A DNA stretch of 64,000 bases from an uncultured Sphingomonadales bacterium (GTDB lineage Bacteria > Pseudomonadota > Alphaproteobacteria > Sphingomonadales > Rhodothalassiaceae), in assembly GCA_947499155.1 (NCBI GenBank), contig CANMND010000006.1, positions 62,001 through 126,000 on the forward strand. The letters are read 5' to 3'. The notes below the pieces were generated by a model, which was given only the letters and a program-made list of their open reading frames with translations, ran no database searches and was not told where the DNA came from. This document shows, one piece after another, positions 52,781 to 61,658 of this stretch (positions are counted from its first letter, which is position 1; each line of letters starts with the position of its first letter). The position numbers and the translations under genes were made by a program.

Positions 52781-53293
52781 CTATGCCTCCTGTTGAGCAA
52801 ATTTGAGTTGGAGCACCAAATTCATGGCGGTGATGGCGGCGGCGCTGGATTGGGCAAGCGGGCCTGCAAGGAACAGGTTCAGGGGTGGGCCGCTGGTTGT
52901 GATAGTGATCGACCCGGCGTCCACGCGGTCGAAGACGAGATCAAATGCCGGTGTGAAGGTGCCGCCAGCCACTTTCTGTCCCAATATTTTTGCAGGGTCC
53001 GACCATATGGCAAACAGCGTGCCGTCATCTAAAAAGACACCCGCCTCAGACACCAGATAGGCACTATCGCCATCGGCCAGGCCAGCGACACGGATATGAT
53101 CGTTGCCGATGGTTTCGCTGTCCGAAATCGGGAAACGCTGACGTTCATTTGCCAGTTGCGTGCGCGCGAAATCCGGCGTGTATGTCCCATCGCCGAGCGC
53201 CATATGGGTCATGGAGACGGTGGCCCCGACACGTACCGCATTGGCAATCTTTTGCATGCCGATATCGGTTATTTTCATCACGAAGCTTGTCAT
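52781..53293 (-). CDS. Phage tail-collar fibre protein (gpH N-terminal type)
   Basis: 170 aa corresponding to the N-terminal, baseplate-attaching part of P2 gpH-like fibres (DUF3751): KITDIGMQKIANAVRVGATVSMTHMALGDG is the diagnostic opening, followed by NERQRFPISD and YLVSEAGVFLDDGTLFAIWSD. P2 gpH is far longer; here the distal part is probably a separate polypeptide, encoded next (51974-52777). Overlaps the gpI stop by 4 bases. Confidence 0.85.
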   Translation of the reverse strand: MTSFVMKITDIGMQKIANAVRVGATVSMTHMALGDGTYTPDFARTQLANERQRFPISDSETIGNDHIRVAGLADGDSAYLVSEAGVFLDDGTLFAIWSDPAKILGQKVAGGTFTPAFDLVFDRVDAGSITITTSGPPLNLFLAGPLAQSSAAAITAMNLVLQLKFAQQEA

Positions 53294-54039
53294 CGCGCTG
53301 TGGTCTCCATGGTGGCAAAAATCGTTGTATGTGCGGTTAAAGCGGTACCAGCTTTAAGCATGACGTTCATCTTTGCCGGACGTGGTGCGGTGGGCATTTG
53401 TGCACCAAAATGATGGTGCGGGCTGACCGCGCCTGCGGCCATCAGACCCACAGCCAGATCGGCCGGGCGCGGCGTGCCGGCCATCTTGGCGCCCATATGG
53501 CTCGATGGACTCAGCGCACCGCCCAGACAAAGAGCGCCTGAGAATTCTACTGCCAGAATAAGGTCGTAGGTGACGCTGGCGCGCTTGGACGCATTGATCA
53601 ATCGTATGGCCCGCGACAGCGTTTTATCGTTCAAAACCGGTTGGCCGGTGTTTGCGTCCAGATTTTCTTTGACGAATGCCGTCACCCGGAACGTGTAGGG
53701 CTGGCCGGTGCCGCCGTGTTCATGCCATTCGACGATTTGAGCGCGGATACCGGCGACGCTTAGCGCTTCTTCGACTGCGAACCGACTGCCGCGAAAGCGG
53801 TGCAGCAGCAGGCCCCTTTTGAGCAGGCGGCGCACGGCGACGTCCGGCATATCGTCGCTGGTAAATTCGGTCAGCGCGTATTGTTCGATTAAGTGCGGCA
53901 GGGCAGATGCGGGCACGCTGTCGAAGTGATTGACCAGCAAAGGCACCAGATTGAGCGTGCCGGGACCGTCCATTAACTGGGCCAGAATACGGGCGCGTTC
54001 GTCGTCAATGCCGGGTGGGATCAAGCGGGTATCAGCCAT
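53290..54039 (-). CDS. Phage tail protein I (baseplate)
   Basis: P2 gpI family baseplate wedge component, 249 aa. The N-terminal half is characteristic: DERARILAQLMDG, HLIEQYALTEF, VAVRRLLKRGLLLHRFRGSRFAVEEALSVAG. The C-terminal third has three Gly/His-rich repeats (SPSSHMGAKMAGTPRPADLA, SPHHHFGAQMPTAPRPAKM) that may extend toward the fibre. Coupled to gpJ (54032) by an 8-base overlap. Confidence 0.88.
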   Translation of the reverse strand: MADTRLIPPGIDDERARILAQLMDGPGTLNLVPLLVNHFDSVPASALPHLIEQYALTEFTSDDMPDVAVRRLLKRGLLLHRFRGSRFAVEEALSVAGIRAQIVEWHEHGGTGQPYTFRVTAFVKENLDANTGQPVLNDKTLSRAIRLINASKRASVTYDLILAVEFSGALCLGGALSPSSHMGAKMAGTPRPADLAVGLMAAGAVSPHHHFGAQMPTAPRPAKMNVMLKAGTALTAHTTIFATMETTAR

Positions 54040-55150
54040 TTTCCACCCCCGTGACAGTGACGTTTACATTCGTTAAATCCGCAAATTGCCGGGTATTGAG
54101 CGACTGGCCCGCCGGGCTTGTCAGCGTGATGGAATGGACGCCCTTCACCGCGCTGGCAGCGGCGATGATTTGCGATTGGACGATATCCGCGCCCAGCCTT
54201 GTGCGCCAACGCGCGCCCAAAGCCTCAATCGCGGCGTGGATGGCCTCAACAGCGGCGGTCTGGTCCGTGCCATCCAGTAAGATGACTTGCGCCTCAACGC
54301 TGAAGGGGATGGCTGTTGCTGCCAGCACATTTACATAATCGCCGATGGGCCGTGTCTTGCTGTCCGATAGGGCGTTGCCCACCAGAGAGAGGATTTCCAC
54401 GCCGGGTATACCGGATTTGGTCAGCACCACGATGTCGATTTGGCCCGGAACGCCGTGATCTTCGGGGCCTAAAACCGCAATGTCGGTGATATCGGGATGC
54501 GCGCGAAGGCCGAAACTGCGATAGCTGCCCGCCGGACCTGCGACACTGAAGGCGTGCGGGGCTTCCATGATGCGCGCGCGCAGGCGATCGTCACTTTCCG
54601 CATCAGACCCGCCTGCCGTCACGCTTACACTAATGGCGGTGGCAACAAAGGCGAGCGGATCAAGAAGCGTGGAGACTTCACCCGCCAGAAAGCCGTTGGC
54701 GGCGGCGCCCGGATCTATGGCGGTCGCAAGGATATCGCCCGTCAATTCGCCCGCCTTGATGGCAAGCGGTGCATCGGTTGTGAAAATCGTCTGGCCGTTT
54801 TTCGCGGCGATGCGGGTGGCGACGGGGATGACAATATCGGTGGGCTGGGGAGCTATCAGCCTAAAGCGAATGGTTGTGCGCGCGCTTGCGGCGTGCAAGC
54901 GTGAAATACCGACCATTTCCCCTAAATAATCCAGCATCGGCGCGCGAGCAAACCGGACAAGATTTTGCTGGGCTGCGTCCTGAATGGCCGCACGTTGCAG
55001 GCCGCCTTCATAGGCCATCAGGTCAATCATCAGGCGTTCGACTTGCGCAGGGTGAAGCTTGCGGCCTGCCATGGCTTCATAGCTCGCCACCAGATCGGCG
55101 GTCAGGTGTGCGGGGTCGTTCGTCACAAAAACGGGCGGGGTGAGGCTCAT
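54032..55150 (-). CDS. Baseplate assembly protein J
   Basis: gpJ/gp47 family, 372 aa, which links wedges around the hub of contractile tails. Family stretches: RAAIQDAAQQNLVRFARAPMLDYLGEMVGISRL near residue 55 and DRLRARIMEAPHAFSVAGPAGSYRSFGLRAHPDI near residue 190. Overlaps gpW by 4 bases. Confidence 0.92.
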   Translation of the reverse strand: MSLTPPVFVTNDPAHLTADLVASYEAMAGRKLHPAQVERLMIDLMAYEGGLQRAAIQDAAQQNLVRFARAPMLDYLGEMVGISRLHAASARTTIRFRLIAPQPTDIVIPVATRIAAKNGQTIFTTDAPLAIKAGELTGDILATAIDPGAAANGFLAGEVSTLLDPLAFVATAISVSVTAGGSDAESDDRLRARIMEAPHAFSVAGPAGSYRSFGLRAHPDITDIAVLGPEDHGVPGQIDIVVLTKSGIPGVEILSLVGNALSDSKTRPIGDYVNVLAATAIPFSVEAQVILLDGTDQTAAVEAIHAAIEALGARWRTRLGADIVQSQIIAAASAVKGVHSITLTSPAGQSLNTRQFADLTNVNVTVTGVENG

Positions 55151-55518
55151 AACTGCACCTCGCTTGTGCGGGGCGCCGGGCTGCCCGCCAGCCGCCAGCT
55201 TGTGCGGATGGTAAGGCGACCCTGTTCTGCATCCTGGCTTGCGACGTCAACAGCATCGACAATAATGCGCGGCTCATTGGTTCGCAGGGCATCAATTGTC
55301 GCCCGGCGGATTTTGAGCGTCGCATCCGGGATGGGTTTATCCAGATGGCGCCAGATATCGCTGCCGAAGTCCGGGCGATGCGGCACGCTGCCTTTGGGCG
55401 TGGCCAGGATAATGGCAATGCATTGCTCAATATCGTCCAAATCCTCAACGATCGCACCATGATCGTGCAAGGCGGGCTGCCAGTCGGTGGCGGTGATATC
55501 GTGAACATCTTGCGTCAT
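55147..55518 (-). CDS. GPW/gp25-family baseplate protein
   Basis: 123 aa, lysozyme-fold-like wedge protein (P2 gpW). Signature: DLDDIEQCIAIILATPKGSVPHRPDFGSDIWRHLDKPI. Between V and J in the operon. Confidence 0.92.
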   Translation of the reverse strand: MTQDVHDITATDWQPALHDHGAIVEDLDDIEQCIAIILATPKGSVPHRPDFGSDIWRHLDKPIPDATLKIRRATIDALRTNEPRIIVDAVDVASQDAEQGRLTIRTSWRLAGSPAPRTSEVQL

Positions 55519-55583
55519 GCAGTGACACTTTCACGTTTAGCTATGGCGGATGAGCTGAACCGCTTCAGACGCAGCGGCCGGCG

Positions 55584-56150
55584 CTACTCCATTTTCTGTG
55601 TCGCTTCAGGTCCGCTGCCGTGGATATGGCTGTTATAGATATTCCGCATCTCCTGTATCGATGACGTTGCATCGCTGATGTCGCCGGTGGCGCTGATACT
55701 GCCGTTCACAAGCGCGTCGCCATTGATCGTCACACCGCCGTCCTGCGCATTGATCAAACAGCCGCCGTTGACATTGAGCGTTACGCCGCCCGGTGCGGTG
55801 ATGTTGAGCGTCCCGCCTTCGGGCAGGATGATCGCCATGGTTTTGGTGGCGCGGTCATATTCAGCACTTGCACCGCCATCCCATGCCAAATGCGCCTTAT
55901 CGGCGTTTTGGGCAGGCGGGGTATCGGCCATTGAATAGAGCGCGCCAAGGACGCATCCGGCTTCGCCATGCTCATCTAAAAGGCAGGCGACATGTTCGCC
56001 TATGTCCGGCATCCAATAAGCCTTGTCCTTGTGGGTTTTGGGAAACAGTACTTCCAGCCACCAGCTAACCAGACCTTCCCGGTCGGGGAAGCGCACGCGA
56101 ACAACGGCGCGTGCGGCGTTGATTTCCTGCACGATACCCCTACGATACAC
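55584..56150 (-). CDS. Baseplate assembly protein V (tail spike)
   Basis: P2 gpV-like central spike, 188 aa, GTG start. N-terminal OB fold (GIVQEINAARAVVRVRFPDREGLVSWWLEVL), then a beta-helix-like needle with repeated short strands (LNITAPGGVTLNVNGGCLINAQDGGVTINGDALVNGSISATGDIS), and a His-containing tip (YNSHIHGSG), the likely metal-binding apex. Overlaps gpD by 11 bases. Confidence 0.92.
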   Translation of the reverse strand: MYRRGIVQEINAARAVVRVRFPDREGLVSWWLEVLFPKTHKDKAYWMPDIGEHVACLLDEHGEAGCVLGALYSMADTPPAQNADKAHLAWDGGASAEYDRATKTMAIILPEGGTLNITAPGGVTLNVNGGCLINAQDGGVTINGDALVNGSISATGDISDATSSIQEMRNIYNSHIHGSGPEATQKME

Positions 56151-57123
56151 GGCGAACCTCCAGCATGGTTTTGTAGCCCGATGATTTTGTGATTATGTGG
56201 GTGCTTTTCTGGATTAAGTAATTGCCGGATAAGCGGTCATAATCGGCCAGTTCCACGATATTGCCTGCCAATAGGCGCGGGTCTCCGGGCACTTCGATAT
56301 TGCCTTGCGCCAGCCCGCGATTGGCCTGAGCCAGAGCCGTTCGGGCGCGGGTGATGGCCTGCGCCTGAGTCTCCACCCGGTCTTTGATCATCAGCGTATC
56401 GCCTGTTTCAATAGCGGTGGCGTCTTCGCGGTGGGTCAGGGTTTCCTTGGTTCTGGGGTCCAGATAGCTGATTTCGGCGGCCTTATAGATGCGGCGGGTG
56501 CGATCCTTCAAGCGCAGGCTTAAGATATCATGGCGCATGAGTTTCGTGACGGCCGGATGCATTTCCAATGCGCCAAGATCATGAAATATCAGGGTCTTAT
56601 CCTGAATACGCACTGCCGCGCCTTCCTGTTCGGCAAGGCGATTTAAAAACGCTAGGTCGGTTTCATCCGATTGGGTGACGCGCTCATATTGCCGTGCTGG
56701 CACGTCGCCAAACAGCACAAGACCGTGGTTCATCGCTATCTTTTGTGCGATTTGGCTTAGGCTTTGCGCCTCAAAGGCCGTGTTGCGGCTGGTGCGTAAA
56801 TCAAGCGTGATGGCGGCGGACAGGCCGCGTAAGGACACCACATCGGGCTTTGATGAAAATTCAAATTCATCCAATAAAAAGGTGCCCGCCCGCACATGCG
56901 GCCCGCCTGCATAGCCGATATCAAGCTGCACAGTATCGCCCTTGGCAGGATACCAGAGATCGCGCCACCGGCCTTCGGCATCCTGAAGCCTGAGTTCAAT
57001 ACTATCCGACTTCCCGGTCAGATAGTCGGTATAGGTGACGTTCGTATACTGCCCCAGCAAATCGCGGCTGATATCAACGCCCTGATAAGTGAGCCGCCAG
57101 TCGGGTCTGCGCAAAGTCGTCAT
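56140..57123 (-). CDS. Late control protein D (baseplate hub)
   Basis: P2 gpD/gp27-like hub protein, 327 aa, forming the ring on the central spike. Recognisable stretches: WRLTYQGVDISRDLLGQYTNVTYTDYLTGKSDSIELRLQD, FLNRLAEQEGAAVRIQDKTLIFHD and the C-terminal DYDRLSGNYLIQKSTHII. A ribosome site GAGG lies in front. The 132 bases before it contain two hairpins (57124-57255). Confidence 0.92.
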   Translation of the reverse strand: MTTLRRPDWRLTYQGVDISRDLLGQYTNVTYTDYLTGKSDSIELRLQDAEGRWRDLWYPAKGDTVQLDIGYAGGPHVRAGTFLLDEFEFSSKPDVVSLRGLSAAITLDLRTSRNTAFEAQSLSQIAQKIAMNHGLVLFGDVPARQYERVTQSDETDLAFLNRLAEQEGAAVRIQDKTLIFHDLGALEMHPAVTKLMRHDILSLRLKDRTRRIYKAAEISYLDPRTKETLTHREDATAIETGDTLMIKDRVETQAQAITRARTALAQANRGLAQGNIEVPGDPRLLAGNIVELADYDRLSGNYLIQKSTHIITKSSGYKTMLEVRRVS

Positions 57124-57255
57124 TTTTTATTTAACCTCAAGCGCCGGGCGGGCGCATCCGCGCCCTTGGCTTACGCGCGAAAAGTCGCGCGGGCTGAAAA
57201 CGGCCAGTTATTTTTCGTACTTTTCCACGTTGGGTAAGATGTCCGGGCGTTAGGG
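57124..57255 (-). other. Structured gap between tail genes X and D
   Basis: An otherwise closely packed operon leaves 132 bases here. On the minus strand two consecutive inverted repeats are visible: CGCGCGACTTTTCGCGCG and GGGCGC-GGAT-GCGCCC, both GC-rich and not followed by T tracts. I see no gene. They could set mRNA stability or translation of gpD. Confidence 0.5.
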
Positions 57256-57483
57256 TCATGGGCGCCGCCTTTTCCACGGCGGCAGGTCACTGTCGCGCAG
57301 TTGCTTTTCCAGACTTTCGACGGGGATACTGAGTTTCAGGCCGCCCGGTAAAATCGCCTGAATGGGCGCATGCGGGTTCATCGCTATCAGGTCCGGGTAA
57401 CGGTGCGCATCGCTTAAGTAACGGTGGGCGATTTGGTCCCATCTGTCGCCATCCAGCGTGGTATGGATAATGAATTGGGCCAT
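57256..57483 (-). CDS. Tail protein X
   Basis: P2 gpX family, 75 aa, with a LysM-like fold: TTLDGDRWDQIAHRYLSDAHRYPDLIAMNPHA, then LPGGLKLSIPV. Essential small tail protein; here between U and D as in P2. Confidence 0.9.
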   Translation of the reverse strand: MAQFIIHTTLDGDRWDQIAHRYLSDAHRYPDLIAMNPHAPIQAILPGGLKLSIPVESLEKQLRDSDLPPWKRRRP

Positions 57484-57486
57484 GGT

Positions 57487-58029
57487 TTAAGCACCTTCAT
57501 CAAAGGGTGTAACAATATCGTCCACTTCCGGTGGCAATGGGCTGCGGATAACGGTTGTTGCATCGCTGTGCGGTGATGGTGGGGGCTGTGATGGTGCCAA
57601 AGGACGGTTTTGCCTTGGCGCCGTCGTGAATATGGGGGTAAGCGCACCGGCATCACCCGCCCATTCCTTCAGTTCAAGCTCCAGCCGGATCAGGATGGGG
57701 TGGCCTTGCGGATCCGTCTTAATCAGATTTTTGGTGATGCGTTTGATGATGAAGTCACCTTCATCGCGGCCCGATCGCCACACCACATCCACCACGCGGC
57801 GCGCACGCTGGGCCTGACTAAGACGATCACTTAACGTCTGCGGGTCGCCAAAGCGGGCGTAAAGCTTCGCCGATATCGTCAGGGTGCGCAGGCCGTCGCC
57901 TGTGTCCTGCAATTTGGGTTGAGCTTCCAGAACGTCATGTTCAGGGAATTGAATGTCCAGCTCATCCTGAAAGCCGTGCAGTGCTACGACTTCCAATTCC
58001 ACGCCGCCGATGGTCAATATGCCGCTCAT
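57487..58029 (-). CDS. Phage tail protein U
   Basis: P2 gpU family tail-completion/terminator protein, 180 aa. Core sequence LHGFQDELDIQFPEHDVLEAQPKLQDTGDG and LTISAKLYARFGDPQTLSDRLSQA, then VVWRSGRDEGDFIIKRI. A Pro/Ser-rich C-terminal extension of about 50 residues is longer than in P2. Overlaps the tape-measure stop by 4 bases. Confidence 0.85.
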   Translation of the reverse strand: MSGILTIGGVELEVVALHGFQDELDIQFPEHDVLEAQPKLQDTGDGLRTLTISAKLYARFGDPQTLSDRLSQAQRARRVVDVVWRSGRDEGDFIIKRITKNLIKTDPQGHPILIRLELELKEWAGDAGALTPIFTTAPRQNRPLAPSQPPPSPHSDATTVIRSPLPPEVDDIVTPFDEGA

Positions 58030-60881
58030 GCAAAATCGCTCCGGGCATCCGTGTCCATGGCATCGCGGATCAGGGCGAGCAGTTCCTGATCATGGTCACG
58101 CAGCGCGCGCATGATTTGGTCTTTCAGGCCCTCGTCGCCGCTCTCCCCATCAATTGCGCCTGCATGGATGGTCACTTGCGGCTTATAGGCGATTTGCACG
58201 GTGACGGGTTGCGCCCCGCTATGGCTGCTTCGCCCTTCGGCCGGTAGCGATGCGATTTGCGGGGCCTGTACAATACTTGCCTGCGGCACAATGGGCACAG
58301 CCAATGCGGCCCCACTGGCGGCAAGCGTCACGCCTGTCGCCGCCACCGCCCCGCGCACGGCATTAACAAGGGGCGCAGGGGTTATTGTTTCAGCGACGGT
58401 TTCAATAAGGCGGATCCGGTTCAGGTCACGCAGCGGCCCCACTTTCGCCGGGCTGAAGGGCAGGAAGTTGCGGACGTTTTGGACGATTTCTTCAATGGTT
58501 TCGATCGGCTTTGATGCAAAAGCTTTCATGCCTTCCCACAAGGAAGAGATGATTTTGCTGCCTGCTTCGAACAGGTTGATACCGAAGACGAATTGAAACA
58601 GCGCATTAAAGCTGCGCGCCAAAAGCGCAAGCGGGTTGAAGCTTAAGAGAATGCGACCAATGCCGACCAGAAAGCCATCCGCAAATATCGCCTTGATGGT
58701 CTCGATAAGACTGCCGAAAAAGCCGGTAATGCGGGACCATATCTGCCCAATACCACTGAACAGTGCGCCCACCATATTGGCGACAAAGCCGATGAGCCGG
58801 ACGGGCAGCAGGACAGTCCAGCTTAGGATCGTGCCAAACACCCGGCCAAAGCTGTGGCCCAATTGGGTAGCGCCCTCGCTTGCCTCATGTGCAGGGGTGA
58901 GTAAGTCTGCAATAAAGCCGCCAATGGCGCGGATGGGAGCAAGAATGGCGCTGAACACCTGTCCCAGCACGGCAAAGGCGGGGGCGAGTGGTGCCAATCC
59001 TTCGCGTAGCCCGCTAAAAACGCCCTGGAAGAACGATTTAATCGGTCCCCAAAACCGGAAAATCAGCAATGCGGCCCCTGCGATAACGGCGACGGCCAGA
59101 CCGACAGGGTTGGCGGCCAGCGCCAGCCCGATGGCACGAATGCCGCCCCCCACCAGCCTTAAACCGCCCGCAAGTCGGGTGAGCAGGCCACCCGCCATGG
59201 AGCGAAAAGCCGTGAACGATGAAAAGGCCGCTCGTATGTTGGCAAGAAAGGCCAATGTATTTACATGCAGGGCAAGGGTGAGTGCTGTAATGCGTGCAGG
59301 CAGGCCAATAATTGCCCCCATGCCCGCTTGACGTAAGGAAAGCGCCCAGGCCCGCGCCCCCGTTGCCGCCGCTTGCAGACCCAGACTGGCGCGTAGGGCC
59401 TGAAATTGCAAAAACGCGCCCAGTCCGCCACGAAATGCCACAGCCTCCATGGCTGACAATATGGCTCCGCGTAATGCGCCAAAGGCGTGGACGGGGCCGC
59501 TAACCAGCGCTTGTCCAAAGATGGACAACCCGCCGCGCACCACTGCCATTTGTCCGCCCATGAAGACAAGCGCCCGGCCAACCCCTGCGGCACCAATGCC
59601 GACATAGCCGAAGGTGGTGGACAAAAGTCCAACGGCCAGCAGCACCGGCGCCACAATGGCCAGCAACCCGCCAAGGGACGCAATGGTGACAAGCAGGCCT
59701 TCGCTTAAAACCGGATGCGCCTGCGCCCAGCTGTCCAGCCAGCCAATCAGGTCACGAGCGGTTTCATTGAGCGCAATCAGCATCGGCTCAAGCTGATCGC
59801 CAAGCGTGATGAACAGGCTTTCCGTCGCGCTTTTTAGCTCTAAAAACGAGCCTGTTAAATTATCGCCCATGATGCGCGCCGTACGGGCGGCCAAATCATT
59901 CACGTCTTTGAGGCTGTCAAAATACTCACCAAGTGCGCCGTTACCCGCCTGCTTTATCAGCGCATCCGCCGCACTGGCGACTTCAAGGCCGAAAACTTCC
60001 TGAAGTTTTGCAGCCTTGAAGGCCTCATCACCGTTGCGGGCCAAGCCAGCATCCAGGTCTTTCAGGATATCCAGAATGGGACGAAACTGGCGCGTTGCCG
60101 CGTCAAATGCCGTGACGCCAAGGCTGGCCAAAGCCGCTTGCGCCTCACCCGTAGGCGCTGCAAGACGGCTTATGATTGCATTCAGCGATGTGCCCGCGCG
60201 GCTGCCTTTAATGCCGGCATCACTTAGCTTTGCGACCAAGCCTACGGTTTCAGCCAGACTGATATTATTGCGATGCGCCGTTAGACCGGCAAAGCTTACC
60301 GCCGACCCTAAATCACGCAACCCGGTGGCCGATGATGTGAAGCCTGCGGTGAGAAGATCGCCGATATTGCCGAATTGCCCCGCCTGAAGCCCAAAGCTTT
60401 TCATGATCGCAGCGGTAATTTCGACTGTGTCTGAAAGCCCCACATTCGCCGCTTTGGCAAGGTCGAGGGCAGGCGGCATGGCGGACAGAATTTCATTGGT
60501 TTTAAAGCCCGCAAGACCGAATTCTTTCATCGCCCCTGCGGCCTGGCTGGCGCTGAATTGGGTTGTTGCACCCAATTCCCGCGCTTGCCCGCGCAGCTTT
60601 GCCAGGTCTTCACCCGATGCTTGGGTGACAGCCTGAACGGAGGCCATAGCCTCGCTGAAATTCGCCGACGCTTTGACCGGGGCCGCAAGCGCTCCCGTGA
60701 TACCTGCCGCCGACGCGCCCAATAACGCGCCTGCCGCTGCCGCACCCTGTCCCCATTTAACAAGCCCGCGTGCGGCACCGGCCACGCGGTCCAGCCCCTG
60801 CACCGCCTGTTGCATTTGACGGATGGGGCCGGACAATTGGTCGATGGCCTGAACCAGAACGGAAAGCTTGAACAATGACAT
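58026..60881 (-). CDS. Tail tape measure protein
   Basis: 951 aa from the ATG at 60881 (MSLFKLSVLVQAIDQLSGPIRQMQQAVQGL), which has AGAGGTG upstream; the frame is open to 60971. It shows the P2 gpT/TP901 layout: a coiled-coil N-terminus, the conserved TP901 core (FSEAMASVQAVTQASGEDLAKLRGQARELGATTQFSASQAA at about residues 85-125), several long hydrophobic stretches in the centre (residues about 400-650), and a Pro-rich C-terminal segment. Its length sets tail length, predicting a medium tail of roughly P2 size. Confidence 0.93.
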   Translation of the reverse strand: MSLFKLSVLVQAIDQLSGPIRQMQQAVQGLDRVAGAARGLVKWGQGAAAAGALLGASAAGITGALAAPVKASANFSEAMASVQAVTQASGEDLAKLRGQARELGATTQFSASQAAGAMKEFGLAGFKTNEILSAMPPALDLAKAANVGLSDTVEITAAIMKSFGLQAGQFGNIGDLLTAGFTSSATGLRDLGSAVSFAGLTAHRNNISLAETVGLVAKLSDAGIKGSRAGTSLNAIISRLAAPTGEAQAALASLGVTAFDAATRQFRPILDILKDLDAGLARNGDEAFKAAKLQEVFGLEVASAADALIKQAGNGALGEYFDSLKDVNDLAARTARIMGDNLTGSFLELKSATESLFITLGDQLEPMLIALNETARDLIGWLDSWAQAHPVLSEGLLVTIASLGGLLAIVAPVLLAVGLLSTTFGYVGIGAAGVGRALVFMGGQMAVVRGGLSIFGQALVSGPVHAFGALRGAILSAMEAVAFRGGLGAFLQFQALRASLGLQAAATGARAWALSLRQAGMGAIIGLPARITALTLALHVNTLAFLANIRAAFSSFTAFRSMAGGLLTRLAGGLRLVGGGIRAIGLALAANPVGLAVAVIAGAALLIFRFWGPIKSFFQGVFSGLREGLAPLAPAFAVLGQVFSAILAPIRAIGGFIADLLTPAHEASEGATQLGHSFGRVFGTILSWTVLLPVRLIGFVANMVGALFSGIGQIWSRITGFFGSLIETIKAIFADGFLVGIGRILLSFNPLALLARSFNALFQFVFGINLFEAGSKIISSLWEGMKAFASKPIETIEEIVQNVRNFLPFSPAKVGPLRDLNRIRLIETVAETITPAPLVNAVRGAVAATGVTLAASGAALAVPIVPQASIVQAPQIASLPAEGRSSHSGAQPVTVQIAYKPQVTIHAGAIDGESGDEGLKDQIMRALRDHDQELLALIRDAMDTDARSDFA

Positions 60882-60962
60882 GCGCGCAGCACCTCTCAAT
60901 TTTGAGAAGCATTGCGCGTTGGCGGATGATTTTATGAGGTGAAGTGGTTCATTGAATAAAAA

Positions 60963-60982
60963 GCCCGCCATTGCTGACGGGC
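60963..60982 (-). terminator. Terminator-like hairpin between E' and the tape measure gene
   Basis: On the minus strand GCCCG and CGGGC pair around a 10-nt loop and run into TTTTTATTC. It lies 3 bases after the E' stop and 80 bases before the tape-measure start, inside the operon. Confidence 0.65.
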
Positions 60983-60985
60983 CTT

Positions 60986-61395
60986 TTATCCTTCCATCTC
61001 CGCCTGCATCGCAGTGCGGCGCTCACGCCGGTAATCGCTGTAGGCTTCAATCTCGACCAACAGTTCATCCCACGCCATGTCCATCAGTTCGGCGTGGGTG
61101 AAGCCGCCGTTTATTCTTAGTTCAGCGAAATGGCTTTCAGTGAGGATGTGCCGTTTCCCATGACCGCCCCTTGCAGGGCCAAGACGTCGGCTAACTCCAT
61201 TTCGCCCACCTCTTCATAGGTGACAGGCGCACCGTCGATGGTGGCGAGGATCGAGACAAGCGCCTGCCCAATGCCCATGGGATCGTCCGCGCCAGCCAGA
61301 CGCGCGGCCTGTCGCAGGTGCTTGCCCTTCGCCGTCGCGATGGCGACCTTTTTGCCGGACGGCAGGGTGAGTTCGGTCTTGTCAGCTTTCGTCAT
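60986..61395 (-). CDS. Tail assembly chaperone fusion E-E' by -1 frameshift
   Basis: P2 makes an extended form of gpE by a -1 ribosomal slip. Here gene E (61395-61117) contains the classic heptamer GGGAAAC at 61159-61153 in the right phase (ATG GGA AAC). After a -1 shift the frame stays open through RHILTESHFAELRINGGFTH, AELMDMAWDELLVEIEAYSD, YRRERRTAMQAEMEG to TAA at 60986. The E' part resembles the GpE tail protein family. The fusion would be about 136 aa. Slippage efficiency is not visible from sequence. Confidence 0.8.
61117..61395 (-). CDS. Phage tail assembly protein E
   Basis: Unshifted product of 92 aa, P2 gpE-like chaperone for the tape measure protein: TELTLPSGKKVAIATAKGKHLRQAARLAGADDP at the start and EVGEMELADVLALQGAVMGNG near the end. 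It contains the slippery site four residues beyond GAV. The ATG overlaps the stop of the upstream Gp49-like gene (ATGA). Confidence 0.88.
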   Translation of the reverse strand: MTKADKTELTLPSGKKVAIATAKGKHLRQAARLAGADDPMGIGQALVSILATIDGAPVTYEEVGEMELADVLALQGAVMGNGTSSLKAISLN

Positions 61396-61658
61396 GACTG
61401 GTTCCTTTGATGAAGTTGTTCACGTAGCAGGTAGCCTTCCAATGGCCAGACTTCGTTGATTGCGTTTTTGCGGGCGATACGGTGGCCCAGCTCTGCGTCA
61501 TAATTGGCCGGGTCGGCGCAGCCGGATTTCCCAGTGACTTGATACCCATTGGACAGCGTTAAAATGCAAATGGTGAGCATGCCTTGGGTGACGTAGTTTT
61601 CAGCCACAACCTTAGCTTCAATGTCATCCAGCGTAATGCGTGTCGCCGTACTCATCAT
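61392..61658 (-). CDS. N4 Gp49 / Sf6 Gp66-family phage protein
   Basis: 88 aa, small conserved phage protein of unknown role. The family core is visible: VTGKSGCADPANYDAELGHRIARKNAINEVWPLEGYLL. It overlaps the tube gene's stop and the E start by 4 bases each, so it is translationally coupled within the tail operon. Confidence 0.8.
   Translation of the reverse strand: MMSTATRITLDDIEAKVVAENYVTQGMLTICILTLSNGYQVTGKSGCADPANYDAELGHRIARKNAINEVWPLEGYLLREQLHQRNQS

Noticed and set aside
58636-59331. Plus-strand frame of 231 aa opposite the tape measure gene
   Set aside because: Ala/Pro/Arg-rich shadow of the tape-measure codons, without start signal.
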